Below, in pieces: positions 57,392-64,000 of a stretch of DNA of 64,000 nt. Position 1 is the stretch's first letter; the number at the start of each line of letters is the position of its first letter. This DNA is from Bimastos eiseni (taxonomy: Eukaryota > Annelida > Clitellata > Crassiclitellata > Lumbricidae): assembly GCA_959347315.1 (NCBI GenBank), contig OY365807.1, positions 11,313,287 through 11,377,286 of the forward strand. Direction: 5' to 3'. The notes under the pieces were generated by a model that searched no databases, had not been told where the DNA came from, and was given only the letters and a program-made list of their open reading frames with translations. Position numbers and translations under genes: made by a program.

Positions 57392-57529
57392 AAACCGGAG
57401 GATACCGTAGCTTCGCCCCATCATCTCAACGCCAACAACGTACTAAAACCAGGGATAGCGGATCAAGGATTATCTGATCACCAGCCTAGGCCGAGAGCCA
57501 GTAACATCGGTGTCACGCAACCGTTGTTA

Positions 57530-57596
57530 ATGTACGTATCAGGTATTAAGCTGACAAGTAAACGCTTTGATCTTAGCCAAAAGGCCGAGAAGCGAT
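57530..57596 (-). ncRNA. U2 snRNA-like 5' end, probable pseudogene
   Basis: From 57596 the minus strand reads ATCGCTTCTCGGCCTTTTGG and continues GCTAAGATCAAAG, identical to the start of metazoan U2 snRNA (stem-loop I and what follows). U2 then has GTGTAGTATCTGTT, which pairs with the intron branch point; here about ten bases including GTAGTA are missing. Similarity resumes as CTTGTCAGCTTAATACCTGA, like stem-loop IIa, and stops at about 57530. No U2-type Sm site was found. It is either a decayed U2 pseudogene or a U2-headed chimeric retrosequence; a functional U2 is very unlikely. Confidence 0.75.
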
Positions 57597-57617
57597 GACG
57601 ACGTATTATCCAGAGGT

Positions 57618-57625
57618 CTTTTATA
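57618..57625 (-). promoter_or_regulatory. TATA-like box upstream of the U2-like segment
   Basis: The minus strand has TATAAAAG beginning 29 bases before the first U2-like base, a position typical of invertebrate snRNA or pol II TATA boxes. A proximal sequence element could not be recognised, so chance remains possible. Confidence 0.4.
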
Positions 57626-57639
57626 GCGTGTCTGGGCAT

Positions 57640-58250
57640 CTAGAAAAAAGTTTTCAATGACAAATCTTACTAACGATAATAACTATTTAATTCGGTCATT
57701 CACAAAAAGTTACTTCAAAATATGAAAGTATACAATATAATGCAATTTACGAGTAAGTCACATGTCATTATAGCATAATAGAATATAAAATAACTCTGTT
57801 TCTCATCTGAGCCTATGTAATTTTTGTTGCCATGTACCGCCATCTAACGACGTTGTTAACTGTCACTATACAGGGCGACCATAGCGTTATAATACTACAG
57901 GCCTACATCTAATTTAACCAACTTCGCCGCCTAGCAAAAGAAAGTCTGGTCAAGGGATGGAAGGCTAGAATATGAAAGTGAAGAGGACGGTAAGGCAGGG
58001 CAGAGGACGGTAATGGGAAGAGTTCAAGAGTGGGTTCTGCTTCGTCTTTACTTTGACCTTTACTTTGGCTATGGGTCTGTCAGGAGATTATAAGCCTACG
58101 CCATATATACCTAAGAGCAAATGCTCCATTCAAGAAGAAATATGGGGAGGAGATATACCATTGTTAGAAGAATTTTAATAATTATGGGAGTTTAAAAACG
58201 GGAAGGAAGGGAAACTGGATGAAGTTGCTCCAGTGACTTCGGGGAGGGGA
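57640..58250. other. Unassigned sequence
   Basis: No recognisable gene or repeat. Confidence 0.5.
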
Positions 58251-58284
58251 TCTCTGCGGACCAACATGCCTCTGAACACAGCAA

Positions 58285-58475
58285 AAGTGGACCATTATCC
58301 CGCTCGACCTGTCTGGCTCTTTCTATAAACTTCCTAAGACCTTCCTCTTTGACCGGGTCTGGGTCGGAAGCGAATCTGAGTAGTTATCTTGAAGAGGCGC
58401 TATATGAATTGCATTGATTGATTGATTGATGATTGGTTGATTGATTGGTTGATTGACTGATTGATTGATTGATAA
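58285..58475 (+). mobile_element. LINE 3' end with (ATTG)n tail
   Basis: SFYKLPKTFLFDR, a variant of the ORF2 terminal F-K-x-x-L-K-T-F-L-F motif, is followed by GGCGCTATATGAATTGC and a long ATTG tail from about 58412 to 58470. This is the extreme 3' end of a CR1/L2-like insertion. Confidence 0.7.
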
Positions 58476-58693
58476 TATTAAGTGAGTCTGTTTTTTGTTT
58501 TGTGTCGTTTCAGGGATAAATCTACTTTAATGATTTTATTCAGCCACGGAGCTGTTGACTGATAAATAGGTGATTCAAACGGTTGAGAAATTACGGAGAA
58601 AAAATTTTCAGTTCTTTTAAAAATGGAATTTTGCTTAATAGAAGATGTACAATAATAATTTGACTAATGGTCTCTCATAACCTTTGACGCTGG

Positions 58694-59092
58694 GTGATCC
58701 TTTTATCCCGTATTGCCTTCAAGATTTCCCTTCTAATGTACCACATTCATAACGGAACCTCCACCTCGTACATGACGTCTATGGTTGCGTCATACGCTGC
58801 CTCTACCTCAAGACGACTCCGTTCACCTACGCGTGGAGACTTTACCATACCTCGCACTAACAAGAAGTTTGTGAACCGTGCATTCTCAGTCGCAGGACCC
58901 ACAGAATGGAATAGTCTAACAATTTCAGTCCGTCAAGCCAAAACCGTTGCTCTTTTCAAAACAACACTGAAGACCTACACATTCTCCCTGATCTATGATT
59001 AAGAATGCAGCACAGCGCTTTTGTGCAAGACTTGTCAATGTCAAAGCGCTTTATAAATGCCCATAGTTGTATTGCATTGTATTGTATTGATC
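58694..59092 (+). mobile_element. LINE ORF2 end plus 3' UTR
   Basis: A 102-codon frame ending at 59002 reads SRRLRSPTRGDFTIPRTNKK and then FVNRAFSVAGPTEWNSL, with a closing FKTTLKTYTFSLIYD. This is the canonical CR1/L2 C-terminus with its F-S-V-A-G-P-x-x-W-N-S-L block. The 3' UTR has AAGCGCTTTATAAATGC and a TTGTA pentamer tail at about 59065-59087, different from the ATTG tail of the neighbour at 58285. It is 5'-truncated. Confidence 0.82.
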
Positions 59093-60400
59093 CAGCCTTC
59101 AGCGAGTTGTTCAAGCGACGCAAATGAAGTGGAATTTCACCACATTCATTTTGAAGGACTGCTATTGTGGTTCCTTTTGCTGACTTTGCATCTTGTTATG
59201 AAGCAGTTAAGCAGGAAACTGTGTTTTTGGCGGTAGCGCATTAAAAAGCCCTATTAATTGCACGATTTGCCTAAGAGTAAGAAAGCATTTAGTGTCTTTG
59301 GTTGTATGTTTATGTTGATAACGTGCAATGTACGTAATTAATTTAGTGAAATTTGCTGTTTCATAATAGTTTCATGTTAGTTAAGCGCTAGGTCTCGTGT
59401 TATTGTTAGTAATTGCTTTGACTTCAATTCAACCTGGACTTATAAATGTAATGAAATATAAATTATAAAAGGGCATATGTCTCTAGAACTTAATCTCAAT
59501 TGCATGCTTACCTTCGATTGTGGACCCTATTAATTTTCTTTTGCTGGTCTGATAGCAATACGAAAATTTATATAGACCTATATCAACTAAAGTTTGCTAT
59601 TTATTGTTTAAACACAAATTTTATATCGCGCTAAAACAAATTAAATGGAAGAGGGTCGCAATAGACCTATATCTCTACCGCTTTGCAAATATTGGAAACA
59701 GAATACTGGAATTTATGTTGTAACATAGGGTGGAGAAACTATTACTTTGATTAATCATTTTAATTTTAATTGCTTAGATCTTAGAAACAATTGTAGATTT
59801 AATGGCAAGTAAGAAAGAACTATTAACTTTTTGAACATTAGTCGAACCGATCCAGTTCCCAGAAAATCTTTGCAGGGGGTAAAAACTAATAGTTCATTGT
59901 AGTTATAGTACATGATATCGCTACCTCTCCCTAAAGGAAAAATCTAGATCCGTCACTGGCTGCAAGCGAGCACTCATCATGTACAGAGCACTCGAAAGCA
60001 TCTGCGTTCTAATATAATCCATGGTCACACCTTGCCACTCTGTTAAAGGCCACTAGGCCTACCTCTCTTTGCTCACCATCTGCTGTCAAGTATGCGGTTC
60101 CTAGTACACGTCTTGTCTTCGGGCACAGGTCATCAGCTGTAAGGATGCCATCATCAAATAATAGTTGCGTTATATTGTATTGAATCACTATCTAAATTCA
60201 CCTAAAACCTAAACGTTACCTGGTAAAAGCGGTCACTTTGGGATTCTGGGGGTGCTTGATCACCCCTGGATAAAAAGTTGACCCACACAATTGATCCAAT
60301 TCCGATTAGTTTTTATTTTAAATTAATGGGGGTGGGATGCTCTAAGTACGCTGCTTTACGCCCCCCCCCCCCTGAAGCAACGAGACAATCAAATACACCT
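59093..60400. other. Unassigned AT-rich sequence
   Basis: No gene recognised. A run of 12 or more C residues lies at about 60360-60372. Confidence 0.5.
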
Positions 60401-60405
60401 TATTA

Positions 60406-61612
60406 GGGGCCGTTCACGTATTATATAACGCATAAAATCCCAATTTTTGACCCACCCTCCTACCCCTAATAACGTTATATAAAAGCGGCAATGACCCCCC
60501 CCCTACCCCTATATTATATATAACAGATATGCTACCCACCCCCTACCCCACTCCAGCCTAAAAGCACATTAAAAGACATACAATCGACATAATTGTATTG
60601 CACAATTTGACACTTTTATAACAATACGATGTTAGTTAGCACTTTAACAGTAGTGATTCAACTGATAATTGCCTTTATCCAATTCAAGAACTGCAGTAAA
60701 AATCATCATATGCCCAATTAGCAATGTAACAAGAGCTACCTTAAAATTGTGTACTCTCTCGCCCAATGATGATTAGACCGGATGTATGAGCTACTCTACA
60801 TCTTAATAATCGGACTTTTAATGGCACTAAATTCACTTGTATTAATTACGGTAACTAATTGGGTAATCGACGATTGTCACCATGTATCTACATGTAGCCT
60901 AAGCCTACTATAATACAGCATGATAATACATGGTAGTGATGTACATCCTATTTAAAAGCACCATTTTAGTTTCCCTCCTGTTTTGCAGTAGAAATGAGCA
61001 TTACGGTATCACACAGAATGGATTGGTTTAATATTGCACTATCAGATATTTATCGATAAGTTCGCGGTACAACTCTACCTAATTAACAGCGTATGATGTA
61101 GAGTGCGTACTACAACTGCAATTGGGTATTTAAGCAAACATAAACTATTTACACATGCTATAGAAAATGAAATCAAACATCATGATAATACCTACCAAAA
61201 TAATTATTTCAAGTGAATTAATATTAATTTAAACCAGAATCAAAACACAGCACACAGAATTGAATTTTAGAGCGTTTAAAACTATGAACATGAAATTGTT
61301 AAAATTGTAAACAGCAAATTGTTAAAAATAGATTTATAAAATAATGACTAAGAACGTCAAATCAATTCGCCAGGTGGCAGCTAATGGTGCTAGTTTTGGT
61401 TCACAACGTATTGTGAACTTCGATTAAACAATGAAGGTCCGTAGTATATGGAATTTCCAATTGGCAGGCAAACAGGCAAAATAGCATAAGCTGAAAAAGT
61501 TTGTTATATAACAAAACCTTCAACCTACCCTCCACCTTACACAATATAACGCTAACAAAACCGGAACCCACCCACCTACCCCTTGAGCGTTGTAAAATAT
61601 GTGAACGGCCCC
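60406..61612. mobile_element. Non-autonomous DNA transposon with TTA duplication
   Basis: The left end reads GGGGCCGTTCACGTATTATA and the right end, reverse-complemented, GGGGCCGTTCACATATTTTA. They match at about 23 of 26 bases through AACGC. TTA flanks both sides (60403-60405 and 61613-61615), so the target duplication is TTA or TA. Inside each end lie C-rich words such as ACCCACC and CTACCCC. No coding sequence is visible in 1207 bp. The GGGGCCGTTCA terminus is widespread in invertebrate elements; I do not assign a superfamily. Confidence 0.85.
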
Positions 61613-61619
61613 TTACTGT

Positions 61620-63099
61620 CTTACTCGTTACAATTCTAAGGTTTGATGAAAAGGATCCACAAAGAATGTAGACCCTAACTGTTTTCCGCCACAGTTACTC
61701 AATCCGCTTTATATCCGAGGACGACTCCTTAAGGCGAGGTAGATGCAATACTCCTGAGATAATTTTCTTTATTTTCTTTTAGCTGATTCTTATATTTTCA
61801 TACGAATATTTCCGTTTTATGTTTCTCTCGTCTTTCATATTTAGATTAATCTCTTTTCATGAACTCATGCATTTTGTTATTTTTAGTTTTATACTTTCAG
61901 TCTTTCCTTTTCGATCCCGTTCCTTTTTCTGTAAGTCGTTCTTCGCTTAAATTCTGGCTTTCTGTGGCGTCAGTTTAGTTAGTTTTCGATGAAACCAATA
62001 GTTTTCGGCTGCATCGGTGTTACGTCAGGGGCTTTCACTTCCGGTTGTCGTTTACAATGTCGCCTTCTGAGGAATAATTGACCCAAAGAAAACGACCCTT
62101 AAGTGCGTTTGGTCCGATCTTCAAATTCGTTGATCCCAGGATGTCGCAATTATAGAAGCGACAATCGCACGCAGCAGAATACGAAATCAACGCAATATTT
62201 TAGCCATGAAGAGGATTCAATGACTCTGAATGAAGTAAAATCTATCGAAAAGAAGAAATAGATAATGCATGAATCAGCAAACGATCAAGTTTGTTCGCAA
62301 AGAACCCAATGCGATTATCTCTTACAAGCGGAGCGCCGTTACGGAACCCAGCGCTTCCATATACACTTCGCTTAATCACGGACAATCCGAATCCGATCGA
62401 TTCGATCGCCGGAGCCAGACTCCAGAAACGAGTTTTGGAGCCTGTGGAGCCTAAGGCAAATGTTTTGATGACTTCGATTAGATGTACGAACGCTGGGGAC
62501 TAACCGTCGAATATCTTAGCGCCTCTGATTGAATTCAATCTTCAATATTAAACAGAGCGCTACAAAAAGCAATATCCGTCGAGCTCCGCCTATCCGATAA
62601 GAAGGTGCCCTTAATGTTTATGAACACAGCGCGCCTTTATATCATTAAGTTGCTTTATCTGTTAATGCGAATGTAGAGTATAAAATAAATCCTATCCCTG
62701 CTTCATTTAGTCACAAAAGTAGTGTCGCTAGAAATCAATCGTTGCTTTGACTGTGGATTCATTTGAATTAGAAAGCCATATGACGCCAGAGACGGATCTG
62801 TTTACGCGCCTCCGTAGCAGACAAATTCCGCAGAACGCGAGGCTAAAGGTATCAAAATTTAAATAATAAATGATGAAATGAATGAACTGAAGGATGTAAC
62901 ATATAAATACTCAGTTCCAAGTGGGAAACAGTAGCCAATTGTGGAATAAAGTAACCGATTAGGTAATTGATTAGTTGACATTCCTGTGGAGCAGTGTTGA
63001 AATGAATTTGGGATTTGCTATATTAACTTCCATTGTAAAAGAAATAATTGAATATGTTAGAAAAAATACTTTACACGTAAAATCTACTGAACAGCTTAA

Positions 63100-63100
<1 letters not shown>
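61620..63100. other. Unassigned sequence
   Basis: A 61-codon frame at 62269-62454 lies in locally CpG-richer sequence but shows no domain. No gene called. Confidence 0.45.

Positions 63101-63102
<2 letters not shown>

Positions 63103-63139
<37 letters not shown>
63103..63139. repeat. (GA)n microsatellite
   Basis: About 18 perfect GA units. Confidence 0.95.
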
Positions 63140-63142
<3 letters not shown>

Positions 63143-63835
63143 TTATTTCTTTGCATTTCTTCTGTAGGGTATTTTTTATTGAGCCACCCTATAGAAATGA
63201 TTCCTAACAGTATTCAGTTTGAATTCAGTTCCATGTTCTTGAGTTTAACTTCAAATTCTAACTTTAACACAGCCAATAAATGCGTTGCAACGTAGGCCTA
63301 TACTACTACATGGCCCATGGGTCGCTCGGAAGTACATGTGACTGATGTGCAAAGTGAGCGGCGCTACACAAACTTAATGACACAATACAATTTAAAAGTT
63401 AGGTCTTCGTGTGTACTCGCTTAAGCACGCATTACATATATGCATCCACCCACAAACCCAAGTCCAGGAATACCTCCGAACGCATGGAACATTTGACAAA
63501 CATCACACCCCATCTGTTGACTCCCTCAACCCTCCCTAACCCCTCTCTAGCTGCAATCAGATAGCCACCCACGCCGCAATCAATCAGAAGACCCTAAAAA
63601 TAGAAACGGCACCAATCTATTCCACATCCGTTCTTCCAAGACCCGGAAGTCTTCCATTGACCAGTCTCGTGTCTCCTCACCTGGATCGAACCGCCCACGC
63701 CTGAACGGGTATAGAGAATGGCACCGAGTGCAGCAAGATCTGACCTCGACAATACCTTTGCAGTTTAGCCGAGTCTACGACCACGGGGTTAATTAATAAT
63801 AATAGAGTAATGATTAACACCTGGTGTGAGGAGCA
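63140..63835. other. Unassigned sequence
   Basis: GTGAGCGGCGCTACACAAAC at about 63354 resembles a LINE 3' UTR end. Nothing else recognised. Confidence 0.4.
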
Positions 63836-63839
63836 AAAC

Positions 63840-64000
63840 ATCTAATAGGAAGCGGATTGATGCCTCAATACGACCAATAGGGTGTCTAGTCCTTCCACTC
63901 GCTAGGTGGCGTTGGTAACATTAGAAGTAAGTAAGTTAAAAGCCATGCATGGCTGCCATGAAGCTGAATTCGTCTCATGCTAAATATTTTATCATTTGTT
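63840..64000 (+). mobile_element. SINE copy 3, cut by the window edge
   Basis: GTGTCTAGTCCTTCCACTCG, then CTAGGTGGCGTTGGTAACAT, then GCATGGCTGCC and GAATTCGTCTCATG match the core order of the copies at 14185 and 52993. The head before 63870 is too diverged to identify pol III boxes, and the 3' end lies outside the window. Confidence 0.6.

Noticed and set aside
59940..59960. GATCCGTCACTG resembling a DNA transposon terminus
   Set aside because: No inverted partner or target duplication was found nearby; only a partial similarity to 57100.
60224..60240. AAAGCGGTCACTTT resembling the 38 kb minisatellite core
   Set aside because: A single short match with no neighbouring units; likely chance.

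Overview
The window is animal nuclear DNA, most likely from a marine invertebrate. It is AT-rich, has no operons and almost no coding sequence, and is dominated by simple repeats and decayed transposable elements. Palindrome-rich words such as AGGCCTA recur throughout, and the LINE, SINE, hAT and Helitron fragments resemble those of echinoderms, hemichordates, amphioxus or molluscs. That placement is inference; nothing here fixes the phylum. One host protein gene is convincing: an intronless, GC-rich class A G protein-coupled receptor of the FMRFamide/neuropeptide receptor type on the minus strand at 16464-17675, with a possible poly(A) signal near 16160. A snRNA-like locus on the minus strand at 57530-57596 begins exactly like U2 snRNA and has a TATA-like box 29 bases upstream, but it lacks the branch-point-pairing segment and is probably a pseudogene or chimera. 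Layout: 0.6-2.5 kb has fragments of LINE reverse-transcriptase (RT) C-termini and microsatellites. 2.6-6.8 kb is simple sequence and unassigned DNA. 7.2-13.8 kb holds a 5'-truncated LINE with an open RT C-terminus, several antisense LINE remnants, a small piece of a second retroelement family, and a 0.5 kb ATGT array. 14.2-15.3 kb has a SINE and a hAT transposase relic. 16.1-17.8 kb is the receptor. 19-27 kb is mostly microsatellites, including an uninterrupted TCAC array of about 211 copies, plus a Helitron-like relic and a LINE relic that keeps part of its endonuclease. 30.4-32.5 kb is a decayed LINE invaded by a trinucleotide array. 33-42 kb is repeats of many periods (4, 20, about 110 bp) and unassigned DNA. 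42.5-46.2 kb has a dispersed repeat, a hAT transposase relic, an LTR-like direct repeat and a small hAT element with an 8-bp target duplication. 48-53 kb has short tandem repeats, polypyrimidine tracts and SINEs. 53.4-56.5 kb is a nearly full-length retroelement with a YMDD-type RT and a candidate PD-(D/E)XK-like C-terminal domain, broken by three in-frame stops and two frameshifts. 58-59 kb has two LINE 3' ends. 60.4-61.6 kb is a 1.2 kb DNA transposon without coding capacity, with inverted ends and a TTA duplication. The 3' edge carries another SINE. The transposons do not cooperate with the receptor gene in any visible way. I found no clearly new biological system. The items most worth following are the broken YMDD retroelement and its second fragment, the U2-like locus, the two complete DNA transposons with target duplications, and several unusual tandem repeats. 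All family calls come from reading motifs by eye; no database search was run.
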